This document shows positions 6,374-15,731 of a DNA stretch of 29,275 nt, in pieces. A program made the translations under genes and the position numbers. The notes under the pieces were generated by a model. The model had not been told where the DNA came from. It saw only the letters and a list, made by a program, of their open reading frames with translations, and did no database searches. This DNA is from an uncultured Prevotella sp. (GTDB lineage Bacteria; Bacteroidota; Bacteroidia; Bacteroidales; Bacteroidaceae): NCBI GenBank assembly GCA_900544825.1, contig UQWP01000043.1:1-29275 (forward strand), written 5' to 3'. The stretch's first letter is position 1. Each line of letters opens with the position of its first letter.

Positions 6374-8521
6374 ATGAAGAATCAGATTTTAGGCCTTTCG
6401 CTGTTGAGTGCAGTTCTGACGATGCCGGCAGCTACAGCTTCAGCACAGGGCACATTAGAAGATTACAACAGAGCTTATGCGCTGCGTCATCAGTTCTCTG
6501 CCGACTCCGTGTTCCATTGGGCACGATCATCGGCTTGGTGCGATTCCACCCACGTACTGCATTATCAGATTTCTACTCCTCAGGGCAGGAAGTTTGTATC
6601 CTATGATGCCGACAAGGATGAGATGAAGACTTATGATTCGCAGGAAGCGATGGAGAAGGCGCTGGGCATCAAGCCTCGTCCTGCCTACAAGCCTCAGTTC
6701 GGCAGACACCACGAGCGCCATTGGATGGAGGTAGATGAGGAGAAGGAGGCTTATCCGGTACTTTCGCCCGACGGCAAGATGGAAGCCTACATCGAAGGTT
6801 ACAACGTGGTGGTTCATGAGGCTGGAAAGCCTTATACCGAAGCCAAGCGAATCCTTACTCAGGATGGTACCATCGGCTGCTATTACAGCAACCGCATCCA
6901 ATGGAGCCCAGACGGCAAACGCATCTTCGTATGCAAGCGTGTTCCGGTAGAGAAACGCTATGCCTACTACGTGGAATCTTCGCCTGCCGACCAGCTGCAG
7001 CCTATCCTCCACAAGCAGGAGTATGCCAAGCCGGGCGATGCTCTGCCACAGCACTATCCGGTCATCATCGATGTGGCTACCGGAAAGAAGGTGGAGGCTG
7101 ACAGGCATCAGATAGAAAACCAGTATGAACTGGAATGGATGCAATGGACACCTGACAGCAAGGAGGTGACAATGGAGTACAACCAGCGTGGTCATCATCT
7201 CTATCAGATGCTGGCGATGAATGCCGAAACCGGCAAGCTGCGTACCGTGGTAGAGGAGCGTGCCAATACCTTCGTGAACTATGGTCGTCTGTGGCGCCAG
7301 TTTATCAAGGATGGCAAGCAGCTGCTCTGGCTGAGCGAGCGCGACAACTGGAATCATCTCTATCTCTACGATGTGCAGAAGTCGAAGGTTATTCGCCAGA
7401 TTACCAAGGGCGAATGGTTTGTTCGCGGCATCCAGCGTGTGGATGAAGAGAAGGGAGAAATCTATTTCTCAGCTAGTGGCGTGAATAGGAATGAGGACCC
7501 ATATCTGGTACATTATTATAAGATAGGTATGGATGGCAAGAATATGGTGGCGCTCACTCCCGAAGAGGGCAATCATAGTGCCCAATATACCTACGATTAC
7601 CGCTATCTCCTGGATACCTATTCTAAGGTGGATCAGGCTCCTGTTACCGTGCTCCGGGATGCGCAGACCGGTAAACTCGTCAAGACTCTGGAAACGGCTG
7701 ATATTGCAACTTTGAAGAAGCACGGATGGGTAGCTCCGGAAGTGTTTGTGGCTAAGGGTCGTGACGGCAAGACCGATATGTGGGGCATTATCCAGCGCCC
7801 TACCAACTTCGATCCACATAAGAAATATCCGGTTATCGAATACATTTATTCGGGTCCGGGCGATGCCTATACTCCGAAGAGTTTCATGCCATACAACTGG
7901 TACACCACTTCGCTTGCCGAACTCGGTTTCATCGTAGTTCAGCTCGATGCGATGGGAACTTCCTATCGTGGCAAGAAGTTTGAGGAGGTTTGCTACAAGA
8001 ACCTGAAGGATGCCGGATTCCCGGACCGTGAACTCTGGATCAAGGCTGCAGCCAAGAAGTATCCTTATATGGATGCGGATAATGTGGCAATCTACGGCTG
8101 TTCGGCAGGCGGACAGGAGAGTACCACCGCCGTATTGCTGCATGGCGATTTCTACAAGGCTGCCTATAGCGCCTGCGGATGTCACGACAACCGGATGGAT
8201 AAGATCTGGTGGAACGAGCAATGGATGAGCTGGCCTATCGATTCCAGTTACGTAGAGTGCAGCAACGTGGAGAATGCCCACAAGCTGGAGCGCCCATTGA
8301 TGCTGGTAGTAGGCGAGATAGACGATAACGTAGATCCATCGAGCACCTATCAGGTGGTGAATGCCCTGATCAAGGCTAACACGGATTTCGAACTCGTGGT
8401 GATTCCGGGAGCCCATCATACCATGGGCGAACTCTTTGGCGAGCACAAGCGCTACGACTTCTTCGTGAAGAATCTGCTGGGCGTGAATCCGCCGAAATGG
8501 AATCAGGTAAATAGCAAATAG
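6374..8521 (+). CDS. Secreted S9 family serine peptidase (dipeptidyl peptidase IV-like)
   Basis: This 715-residue protein has a signal peptide (MKNQILGLSLLSAVLTMPAA, then TASAQ). Residues of about 90-470 form the DPP IV N-terminal beta-propeller region, with recurring blocks such as WSPDGKRIFV and WTPDSKEVTM. The C-terminal alpha/beta hydrolase domain contains YSGPGDAY, then the nucleophile motif GCSAGGQ (Ser577), the acid in GEIDDNV (Asp650) and the base in GAHHTMGE (His681 or His682). S9 enzymes of Bacteroidetes release di- or tripeptides from the N-terminus of oligopeptides in the periplasm. Together with the M64 enzyme it could process peptides for uptake. All catalytic residues are present and the gene appears intact. 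Confidence 0.92.
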   Translation: MKNQILGLSLLSAVLTMPAATASAQGTLEDYNRAYALRHQFSADSVFHWARSSAWCDSTHVLHYQISTPQGRKFVSYDADKDEMKTYDSQEAMEKALGIKPRPAYKPQFGRHHERHWMEVDEEKEAYPVLSPDGKMEAYIEGYNVVVHEAGKPYTEAKRILTQDGTIGCYYSNRIQWSPDGKRIFVCKRVPVEKRYAYYVESSPADQLQPILHKQEYAKPGDALPQHYPVIIDVATGKKVEADRHQIENQYELEWMQWTPDSKEVTMEYNQRGHHLYQMLAMNAETGKLRTVVEERANTFVNYGRLWRQFIKDGKQLLWLSERDNWNHLYLYDVQKSKVIRQITKGEWFVRGIQRVDEEKGEIYFSASGVNRNEDPYLVHYYKIGMDGKNMVALTPEEGNHSAQYTYDYRYLLDTYSKVDQAPVTVLRDAQTGKLVKTLETADIATLKKHGWVAPEVFVAKGRDGKTDMWGIIQRPTNFDPHKKYPVIEYIYSGPGDAYTPKSFMPYNWYTTSLAELGFIVVQLDAMGTSYRGKKFEEVCYKNLKDAGFPDRELWIKAAAKKYPYMDADNVAIYGCSAGGQESTTAVLLHGDFYKAAYSACGCHDNRMDKIWWNEQWMSWPIDSSYVECSNVENAHKLERPLMLVVGEIDDNVDPSSTYQVVNALIKANTDFELVVIPGAHHTMGELFGEHKRYDFFVKNLLGVNPPKWNQVNSK

Positions 8522-8585
8522 TCCAGATAGGTTAATCTCTTGTCATTTTCTTTTCTAAGAACTCTTTCTTTTGAATATAATTTTG

Positions 8586-8593
8586 TAAATTTG
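8586..8593 (+). promoter_or_regulatory. Putative -7 box before the hybrid regulator
   Basis: TAAATTTG followed by C matches the -7 consensus TAnnTTTG and lies 27 bp before the ATG at 8620. A well-spaced TTG -33 element is not clear. Confidence 0.45.
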
Positions 8594-8619
8594 CACCATC
8601 AATCGAAAAGACAAGAACA

Positions 8620-8760
8620 ATGAAAAAGATCATAACAATCTTAGCTGCCGTCTTCCTGATGGCGATGGCGCCTGCTTCTTCCTGGAGCAGAAACATAGTG
8701 AGGGAGCCGCTGGTGCGTACCATCACGATGAACACGGGATTGCCGAGCAGTGCAGGATAA
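8620..8760 (+). pseudogene. Detached signal peptide and start of the hybrid regulator
   Basis: ATG 8620 opens a frame encoding a signal peptide (MKKIITILAAVFLMAMAPAS) and then ITMNTGLPSS, which is how periplasmic sensors of hybrid two-component systems normally begin (GLPSN followed by about six residues and then QDKxGFIWFGT). It stops at 8758-8760. The QDKNGFIWFGTDNG continuation is found immediately afterwards in another frame, from 8750. Compared with the usual spacing, about 17 nt appear to be missing at about 8749. This is the true 5' end of the following gene, disconnected by a frameshift. Confidence 0.75.
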
Positions 8761-11700
8761 GAATGGATTCATCTGGTTTGGTACCGATAATGGTCTCTGC
8801 CGGTATGATGGCTATCATGTGCAGAATTTCTATAACCCGCAGATGCAGTTCGACCAGTATGTAAGTGCATTGGAAGCCTGCGACGAGGGACTGCTGGTGG
8901 GTACTCCCAAGGGAGCCTTCCTCTTCAATTTTGAAACGGAGCAGTTTCAGAAGCTGAGCGATCAGATTACTTCCATCATCTCTTATTTCTCTGTTGATGA
9001 CAACCACAATGTGTGGGTTTCTACCCTGGGACAGGGACTCTTCAGATACAACCTCACTACCCACGAATGCCGTAATTACCAGATTAGGGGATGCAAGGGA
9101 GAAGTGGTGGCAACCCTGGTGGATGTCAACAATCAGGTGTGGGCACTCGCCAATCATCTTCCTTCTACGCTCGTCCGTCTCAATAAGGCGAATGATACCT
9201 TTGAGGTGTTTCCGTTAAAGGGAGATGCTACCCGTCTTTATGGAATGTCGCTGCTTGCCAATACGGATGGAAGCATTCTGGTGGGAACCTGGAACGATGG
9301 ATTGTTCCAGGTGGATACCGATGGTACTACCACCCAGCTGATCAATTTTTCGGTAAGCAATTCCGTGCACCACATTCACAAACTCTATAATGACCGGAAT
9401 ATCAACGTGCTCATCGGTAGCGATGATGGAATGGTGGAATACGATATCCAGAAACGCAGCTGGCGAATGGTTTCGGAAGGGGAAAATCCGAGCCGCAGTT
9501 CTGCCGAGCGATTCGTGTACAGCATCACTTCGGATAAGGAGGGCGGTCTCTGGATAGGAACCTTCTATGGCGGAGTAAGTTACATTCCTTCTCCTGCTAT
9601 GAGAAACCGATTTGAGATGCATTCTGCCGGTACCGGCGGACAGAAAGGTAACGTGGTAGGAAGATTTGCCGAGGATGCCAGACATCGTATCTGGGTAGCT
9701 ACCGATGATGCGGGAGTGGATTGCTTTGATCCGTCAACGGATAGTTTTGTTGATTTCCCGGGCAAGCAGGCTGTGGCACGGTATAATGTGCACGGATTGC
9801 TGGCTGAAGGGGATGATCTCTGGATAGGAACCTATGGCAGCGGAATCTTCAGAATGAGTCTGTCTTCCGGGGCGCTGAAGCCTTTTCCTGCAGCCGACGA
9901 AGCCTTGGGCAGCAGCTGCTATTGCCTGTTCAGAGACAGCAAGCGCCAGCTCTGGGCTACTTCCATGAGCGGAGCCTGTATGCTGGATGAGCAGAAGCAG
10001 ATTTTCAAGAAGGTGAAATCATTCAACAGTCTTACCATCGACATCAAGGAAGATAAAAAGGGCAACATCTGGTTTGCTACCCAGGGAATGGGACTCTGGT
10101 GCTACCGGCGCAACAAGACCTGGAAGCAGTATCTGAATGATGCGAAGGATACCACTTCTATCTGCAGCAATCAGATAAACTGCGTGCAGGAGGATTCCAA
10201 GGGAAGACTTTTCGTGGCTACGAATATGGGATTGTGCGAGTATCAGACATCTTCTGATTCCTTCCACCGTATCGCCATCGATGCGCCTAGTCAGGATTTT
10301 GCATCCATCATCATCAATCAGGATGAGATGTGGCTCTCTTCTGACAAGGGTCTCATCAAGTGGATTCCGGGCGAGCCTACGCTGCTGTTCAACCGTTATG
10401 ATGGTCTCACCTGCGACCAGTTCCTGCCGAATGCCCGCCTGCTGGCTTCAGACGGCAAGGTGTATCTGGGCACTACGCAGGGATTCAATACCTTCTATCC
10501 TTATCAGGTAAAGATCAATCACGTGGTGCCTCCGGTGGCAATCACCTCTCTCGAACTTTTCAACAAGCGGGTGGAAGTGGGCTCCGAGAATTTGCCTGAG
10601 TCGCTGAACCACATCGAGCAGCTGGATCTCTCGTATGATGAGAACATCCTCAACCTCTCGTTTGCGGCTTTGAGTTATGTTTCTCCCGAGAAGAATCTCT
10701 ATTCCTACATGCTGGAAGGATTCGATAAGGACTGGGTTACCACGAACGAGCATCGTGCCACCTACACCAATCTGCCTGCCGGAACCTATACGTTCCGTGT
10801 GAAGGCTGCCAATAACGACGGCGTGTGGTCGCAGAATGAAGCCAAGCTCAAGATTGTGGTGCATCCGCCTTTCTGGTGGTCGTTGCCTGCCAAGATTCTG
10901 TATCTGCTGGTTATCGGCTGGCTCATCTGGTTCTATACCCAGTCGAGGGTGAAGAGAGAGAAGCGCCGCCATCAGGAGGAACTCGACCATCTGGAGGAGA
11001 AGCAGGAGCAGGAGATGCGTGATGCCAGACTGCAGTTCTTCACCATGATAGCCCACGAAATCCGTACTCCGGTTACGCTGATTATCGGACCGCTGGAGAA
11101 CCTGAAGGAGCAATGGCAGAAGATTAGTGAGAGTGTAAAGGATGGTGAGGCGATGAACCAGACCCTGAACGTGATAGACAGAAACGCCCAGCGACTCCTG
11201 ACGCTTGTCAACCAGTTGCTCGATTTCAACAAGGTGCAGCAGAAGGGTCTGCAGGTTCATTTCCGATTGCAGAATATTTCCAAGCTGATGCATGCGGTGG
11301 CAGAACGGTTCGAGCCTACCCTGCAGCAGAAGGGAGCCAGGCTGGAGGTGGATTATCCTGCCGATGATTTTTCGGCCATCATCGATAGCGAGGCGATTAC
11401 CAAGGTAATCAGCAATCTGATGACCAACGCCACCAAGTACACCCGTGATTACGTGCATCTCTCGTGCCGACTTGCCGAAGATGGCGAGCATTTCATCATC
11501 TCGGTAGAGGATAATGGTATGGGAATCAGTCCTGATGAACAGGAGAAGATTTTTGCAGCCTTCTATCAGGCTCACGACAACAAGCCGGGAACCGGTATCG
11601 GACTCAACATCGTGAAGAATCTGGTAGAGGCTCATCACGGAATGGTTGAGGTGAAATCGGAAGAAGGAAAGGGCGCCACCTTTATTGTTACCCTGCCTGT

Positions 11701-12598
11701 CAACCAGGAAGATGCCGTGGTAGAGAAGGAAGAGGATGCCTTGAAGAATCCTATCTCTGAGGAGGATGAAACGATGATGGAGGCTGACGGAAATCCTGAT
11801 GAAGCCTCTACCGCAGAGAATGCGGAAGAAGCCCAGAAGGGTTATCGCCCTACGATGCTGATTGTGGATGACGACGAGGACATGAGAAACTTCGTGCAGG
11901 CACATTTCGCCAAGACGTATCGGGTGCTGACGGCAGAAGACGGCAAGCAGGCGCTGCGCATTCTGAACAAATGTGATGTAACGCTGATAGTGAGCGACTG
12001 GATGATGCCGGAAATGGATGGTCCGGAGTTCTGCCGTAGTGTTAGAACGAATCCGAAGACCAGTCATCTGCCATTCATCATGCTCACGGCAAAGACCGAT
12101 GATGCTAGCAAGGCAGAAGGTATGAACTGCGGAGCTGACATCTTTATCGAAAAGCCATTCTCGATGAAGTATCTGGAGGCGAGCGTGAACCATCTGATAG
12201 AGATGCGCAGGCTGCTGAAGAGCAAGTTCTCGCATACGCCGCTGGAACCTATCCAGGAGATTGCGCCAACCAAGATTGATAATGATTTCCTGGTGCAGAT
12301 GGAGAAGGTGATAGAGGAGAATCTCGCGAATCCGGAGATGAACGTGGCGTTTCTGGCTGCCCGATTGGGAATGAGCCGAAGCTCGCTGTTTAACAAGATC
12401 CGCGGTTTGGCTGATGTTACGCCTAACGAGATGATTCAGGTAATCAGGCTCAAGAAGGCTGCTCGCCTGCTGCGTGAGAAGCACTATCGCATCAGCGAAG
12501 TGAGCTACATGGTGGGCTTCAGCAGTCCTAGCTATTTCACAAAATGTTTCCAGAAGCAGTTTGGCATGAAACCTGCCGAATTTGCTGAAATGGGATAA
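8750..12598 (+). CDS. Hybrid two-component system regulator (sensor, kinase, receiver, AraC), 5' frameshifted
   Basis: The frame is open from GTG 8750 for 1282 residues. Domains in order: a periplasmic propeller of Reg_prop repeats (IWFGTDNGLCRYDG, LWIGTFYGGVSYI, LWIGTYGSGIFRM, IWFATQGMGLWCY and others, about 1-580); a Y_Y_Y domain (about 640-705, ending TYTFRVKAANNDG); a membrane helix (about 713-731); a HisKA domain with HEIRTP (His769); a HATPase domain with DNGMGIS and GTGIGLNIV; an acidic linker of about 45 residues; a receiver with VDDDED and phospho-acceptor Asp1083 (SDWMMPEMDG); and an AraC HTH (about 1190-1280). Such proteins sense oligosaccharides or other ligands in the periplasm and activate adjacent uptake loci. 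Here the flanking genes are peptidases and an OPT transporter rather than a glycan locus. The signal peptide is out of frame (8620-8760). Unless translation starts at 8750 with no export signal, the sensor is probably non-functional. Confidence 0.88.
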   Translation: MQDKNGFIWFGTDNGLCRYDGYHVQNFYNPQMQFDQYVSALEACDEGLLVGTPKGAFLFNFETEQFQKLSDQITSIISYFSVDDNHNVWVSTLGQGLFRYNLTTHECRNYQIRGCKGEVVATLVDVNNQVWALANHLPSTLVRLNKANDTFEVFPLKGDATRLYGMSLLANTDGSILVGTWNDGLFQVDTDGTTTQLINFSVSNSVHHIHKLYNDRNINVLIGSDDGMVEYDIQKRSWRMVSEGENPSRSSAERFVYSITSDKEGGLWIGTFYGGVSYIPSPAMRNRFEMHSAGTGGQKGNVVGRFAEDARHRIWVATDDAGVDCFDPSTDSFVDFPGKQAVARYNVHGLLAEGDDLWIGTYGSGIFRMSLSSGALKPFPAADEALGSSCYCLFRDSKRQLWATSMSGACMLDEQKQIFKKVKSFNSLTIDIKEDKKGNIWFATQGMGLWCYRRNKTWKQYLNDAKDTTSICSNQINCVQEDSKGRLFVATNMGLCEYQTSSDSFHRIAIDAPSQDFASIIINQDEMWLSSDKGLIKWIPGEPTLLFNRYDGLTCDQFLPNARLLASDGKVYLGTTQGFNTFYPYQVKINHVVPPVAITSLELFNKRVEVGSENLPESLNHIEQLDLSYDENILNLSFAALSYVSPEKNLYSYMLEGFDKDWVTTNEHRATYTNLPAGTYTFRVKAANNDGVWSQNEAKLKIVVHPPFWWSLPAKILYLLVIGWLIWFYTQSRVKREKRRHQEELDHLEEKQEQEMRDARLQFFTMIAHEIRTPVTLIIGPLENLKEQWQKISESVKDGEAMNQTLNVIDRNAQRLLTLVNQLLDFNKVQQKGLQVHFRLQNISKLMHAVAERFEPTLQQKGARLEVDYPADDFSAIIDSEAITKVISNLMTNATKYTRDYVHLSCRLAEDGEHFIISVEDNGMGISPDEQEKIFAAFYQAHDNKPGTGIGLNIVKNLVEAHHGMVEVKSEEGKGATFIVTLPVNQEDAVVEKEEDALKNPISEEDETMMEADGNPDEASTAENAEEAQKGYRPTMLIVDDDEDMRNFVQAHFAKTYRVLTAEDGKQALRILNKCDVTLIVSDWMMPEMDGPEFCRSVRTNPKTSHLPFIMLTAKTDDASKAEGMNCGADIFIEKPFSMKYLEASVNHLIEMRRLLKSKFSHTPLEPIQEIAPTKIDNDFLVQMEKVIEENLANPEMNVAFLAARLGMSRSSLFNKIRGLADVTPNEMIQVIRLKKAARLLREKHYRISEVSYMVGFSSPSYFTKCFQKQFGMKPAEFAEMG

Positions 12599-12604
12599 AA
12601 AAGA

Positions 12605-12645
12605 AAAAGAGGGTGTGTCTTGGACTTTTGACACACCCTCTTTTT
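12605..12645. terminator. Strong bidirectional terminator
   Basis: GAGGGTGTGTC (12609-12619) pairs with GACACACCCTC (12630-12640). An A run lies to the left and a T run to the right, so it can end both the rightward regulator gene and the leftward OPT gene. Confidence 0.9.
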
Positions 12646-12660
12646 GTTTTTATTCTTTTT

Positions 12661-12692
12661 AATCAGATTATTTTTTTTAGAATCAGATTATT
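12661..12692. repeat. 12-bp direct repeat overlapping the OPT stop
   Basis: AATCAGATTATT occurs at 12661-12672 and 12681-12692, 20 bp apart. The second copy covers the last codons and stop of the OPT gene. It may be the trace of a slippage or a small duplication. Confidence 0.6.
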
Positions 12693-14667
12693 TCTTCGTT
12701 GCTCTGATGAAGAAGCCGATCAGGCAGATGTAGGCGATGAGCGAGCAAAGCTCAGACATTGGGTTCGCCCACCAGCTGTCTGCGATGCTGGCCTCTATGC
12801 CGCCAAACTTCAGTAGGGCGCTGACCACACCCATCAAGGCTCCACCGGCAATGAAACCGCTGGCGATGAGCGTACCCTTCTCGCCACGCTCCGCATTCAC
12901 CTTGGCATCCTTGCTGCGCGAAGTAACATACCAGTTGATGGCGCCACCTACCAGCAGCGGAACGTTCAGCTCCAATGGAATAAACATACCCAGGGCAAAA
13001 GCCAGGGCTGGAATCTTGAAGTAAGTGAGCACGATGGCAATCACGGCTCCGATGCCGTAGAGAATCCAAGGTGCACCCACACCATTCATCAGTGGGTCGA
13101 TGACCGCAGCCATCGCATTCGCCTGAGGAGCAGCCAGAGAGCCGGAAGCGAATCCGTAGGTCTCGTTGAGCAGCATCATCACGCCGCCTACGGTAGCAGC
13201 ACTCACCAGGGTGCCGAGGAATTTCCATCCCTCCTGCTTCTTAGGCGTAGTACCCAGCCAGTAACCAATCTTCAGGTCGGTAATGAACGAACCTGCCACA
13301 GAGAGAGCGGTACAAACCACACCGCCCATAATCAGGGCGGCAAGCATTCCGCCAGGACCTCTCAAACCTACAGCCACCATCACCACAGAGGCGAAGATGA
13401 GCGTCATCAGGGTCATTCCCGAAACAGGGTTGGAACCCACGATGGCGATGGCATTGGCTGCCACGGTAGTAAAGAGGAAGGCGATGGCTGCCACCAGCAG
13501 GATGGCGATGACGGCGAAGAGCAGGTTGCCATCCATCACACCAAACCAGAAGAAGAGGAAGGTGATGAGGATGGTGACGAGCGAACCGATGGCGATGATC
13601 TTGAAAGAAATGTCGCGCTGGGTACGCTTCACGTTCTCATCCACATCGCTCTTGCCCTTCAGCTCCTTGGCGGCAAGTCCTACGGCGCTCTTGATGATGC
13701 CCCAGCTCTTGATGATGCCGATGATACCTGCCATGGCGATACCGCCGATACCGATACTGCGCGCATAGGCACGGAAGATTTCCTCCGGACTCATCGCACC
13801 CACGGTCTTCACGATGCTGGGATCCCAGGCGCTGAGCACGCTGTCGTGGAAGATGACGCTCATGCCTGGCACAATCAGCCACCATACCACGAGCGAACCC
13901 AGGCAGGTGTAGAAGGCGTATTTCAATCCGATGATATAACCCAATCCCAATACGGCTGCACCTGTGTTCACCTTGAACACGAGCTTCGCCTTGTCGGCAA
14001 GGTCACATCCCAAACTTACCACACGAGAGGTGAAGTTCTCGTTCCACCATCCCAGACTGGCTACGATGAAATCGTAAAGACCACCCACCAGTCCGGCGAT
14101 GAGCAGAGGTTTAGCCTGGTCGCCGCCCTTGGCTCCGCTCACCAGCACCTGCGTGGTGGCTGTAGCTTCAGGGAACGGATATTTTCCGTGCATGTCGCTT
14201 ACGAAGTACTTGCGGAAAGGAATGAGGAACAGGATTCCCAACACACCTCCCAGGGCTGATGCCATGAAGATTTTCATAAACGAAGTCGTCATTTCCGGAT
14301 ATTTAGCCTGCAGGATGTAGATGGCTGGCAGGGTAAAGATGGCTCCTGCCACTACGGCACCCGAGCAGGCTCCGATGCTCTGGATGATGACATTCTCGCC
14401 GAGCGCCTTGCTTCGCTTGGTGGCGGTACTTACGCCCACGGCGATGATGGCGATAGGGATGGCTGCCTCGAACACCTGACCCACCTTCAAGCCCAGATAG
14501 GCTGCGGCGGCAGAGAAGATGACGGCCATCACGATACCCCATGTTACCGACCAGCCGTTTACTTCAGGATAAACCTTGTCGGGCGGCATCAGCGGCTTGT
14601 ATTCCTCCCCGTCCTTGAGTTCGCGGAATGCGTTCTCGGGGAGCTGCAAATTATCTTTTTCTTCCAT
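12688..14667 (-). CDS. OPT family oligopeptide transporter
   Basis: This is a 659-residue polytopic membrane protein. The N-terminal 35 residues are soluble (PLMPPDKVYPEVNGWSVTWG). They are followed by many hydrophobic helices (about 14-16), with the family signatures AAAAYLGLKVGQVFEAAIPI near residue 55 and GSNPVSGMTLMTLIF in the middle. The length is normal for bacterial OPT members (PF03169). OPT proteins import oligopeptides, and in some cases metal chelates; the substrate cannot be told from sequence. It is the second gene of a leftward operon, 23 bp after the epimerase gene. Its position beside secreted peptidases supports a peptide role, but cotranscription with a sugar epimerase leaves that open. 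Confidence 0.9.
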   Translation of the reverse strand: MEEKDNLQLPENAFRELKDGEEYKPLMPPDKVYPEVNGWSVTWGIVMAVIFSAAAAYLGLKVGQVFEAAIPIAIIAVGVSTATKRSKALGENVIIQSIGACSGAVVAGAIFTLPAIYILQAKYPEMTTSFMKIFMASALGGVLGILFLIPFRKYFVSDMHGKYPFPEATATTQVLVSGAKGGDQAKPLLIAGLVGGLYDFIVASLGWWNENFTSRVVSLGCDLADKAKLVFKVNTGAAVLGLGYIIGLKYAFYTCLGSLVVWWLIVPGMSVIFHDSVLSAWDPSIVKTVGAMSPEEIFRAYARSIGIGGIAMAGIIGIIKSWGIIKSAVGLAAKELKGKSDVDENVKRTQRDISFKIIAIGSLVTILITFLFFWFGVMDGNLLFAVIAILLVAAIAFLFTTVAANAIAIVGSNPVSGMTLMTLIFASVVMVAVGLRGPGGMLAALIMGGVVCTALSVAGSFITDLKIGYWLGTTPKKQEGWKFLGTLVSAATVGGVMMLLNETYGFASGSLAAPQANAMAAVIDPLMNGVGAPWILYGIGAVIAIVLTYFKIPALAFALGMFIPLELNVPLLVGGAINWYVTSRSKDAKVNAERGEKGTLIASGFIAGGALMGVVSALLKFGGIEASIADSWWANPMSELCSLIAYICLIGFFIRATKK

Positions 14668-14690
14668 TATTTATTGCTATGAACGATGGA

Positions 14691-15560
14691 TTATTTTTCA
14701 ATTCTGATGATGTATTCACTCATGAAGCTGGCACCTGGCTGCAGGCTGTTCATCATGTACTTATCCTTGAATTCGCCGGTGTATTCTGCCCAGTCGCAGG
14801 TACCGAACCAAGGTTCGATGCAGACGAATGGAGCGTGGTTGCCCGGATTCCAGACACCTACGGCTGGAGTCTTGAACTCTACGGTTACGTGTGGCTCGCC
14901 CTTTTCGTTGAGCAGGGAAATCTGCTTTACCTGACTCTTGTCGAAGATGTAGGCATCGTCTGCGAATGACTCGTCTGTTACCTCCAGGATACCGTTGTCG
15001 GTCTGGACCGTCTCGCGAGCGTTAGGGTCGATGCAGCCTCCGATGGTAGCGAAGAGACGGGTAGGAGCCTCGTTGTCGAGCTTGAGGAATGCCTTCAGCT
15101 TCTCTCCCTTCTTGCAGCCTGGTACCTTGAATGCAGGGTGACCGCCAATCTGGAAGTAGATTACCTTGTCGTCGGTATTCTCAACGTGCCAGATAACGTG
15201 GAGTTCGTTGCCGGCAAGGCGATAGGAAACGGCGAGGTTGAAGTGGTAAGGATAGTTCTCGAAGGTCTCCTCGTTGTCGATGAGGGCGAAGGTAAGGCGA
15301 TCGCCGGTCTTGCCAACGAGCTTGAAATCTACGAGCTTACCGAAGCCGTGGCGTGGCAGGGTGTATTCCTTGTCGCCGATGCGGTAAACGCCTTTCCACA
15401 ATCCGCCAACGATAGGGAAGAGGAGAGGAGACTGTCCGCCCCAGAATTCCTTGTCGCCATCCCAGAGATACTCGTTACCATTGGCATCCTTGATGCTCTT
15501 GAGTTCTGCTCCGTGCGCTGAAATTTCAACGGTGAGCTGATCGTTTTTTATTTGTTCCAT
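14691..15560 (-). CDS. Aldose 1-epimerase family protein (LacX-like)
   Basis: This 289-residue soluble protein belongs to the galactose-mutarotase-like superfamily. Visible landmarks are LLFPIVGG (47-53), RHGF with His71, GGHPAF with His141 and IEPWFG with Glu249; the last two correspond to the catalytic acid and base of aldose 1-epimerases. No signal peptide is present, so it acts in the cytoplasm. The length and the HGF/GGHPAF spacing fit the LacX-like subgroup rather than classical GalM, so the sugar is uncertain. It is the first gene of the operon with the OPT transporter and is driven by the promoter at 15620-15650. Confidence 0.9.
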   Translation of the reverse strand: MEQIKNDQLTVEISAHGAELKSIKDANGNEYLWDGDKEFWGGQSPLLFPIVGGLWKGVYRIGDKEYTLPRHGFGKLVDFKLVGKTGDRLTFALIDNEETFENYPYHFNLAVSYRLAGNELHVIWHVENTDDKVIYFQIGGHPAFKVPGCKKGEKLKAFLKLDNEAPTRLFATIGGCIDPNARETVQTDNGILEVTDESFADDAYIFDKSQVKQISLLNEKGEPHVTVEFKTPAVGVWNPGNHAPFVCIEPWFGTCDWAEYTGEFKDKYMMNSLQPGASFMSEYIIRIEK

Positions 15561-15619
15561 AGTTACAAATGTTTATTGTTTAGTATCATATTGATTTCTG
15601 CTTTGCTACATAATCTTTG

Positions 15620-15650
15620 CAAAGATACGATTTATTTTGATAAAGAGCAA
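15620..15650 (-). promoter_or_regulatory. Promoter of the epimerase-OPT operon
   Basis: On the minus strand TTG (complement of 15648-15650), 20 nt, then TATCTTTG (complement of 15620-15627), which is the standard Bacteroidetes arrangement. It lies 60 bp before the epimerase ATG. The intergenic region also holds the divergent EamA promoter. Confidence 0.7.
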
Positions 15651-15694
15651 GAATCGGGCTGATTTTCTCAAAGATGGCAAGAGATTTATACGAT

Positions 15695-15730
15695 TTTGTT
15701 AGTTTATCTCGAAAAAATGCCGTACTTTTG
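15695..15730 (+). promoter_or_regulatory. Promoter of the EamA permease
   Basis: TTTG at 15695-15698 and TACTTTTG at 15723-15730 resemble -33 and -7 boxes, though the 24-nt gap is longer than usual. It implies a leader of about 150 nt that contains the 26-bp tandem repeats. Confidence 0.5.
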
Positions 15731-15731
15731 C

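Noticed and set aside
10448..12634. Long open frame of 728 codons on the minus strand
   Set aside because: It is fully antisense to the hybrid regulator, whose domains are unmistakable; the antisense product is His/Leu-rich with no recognisable motif.
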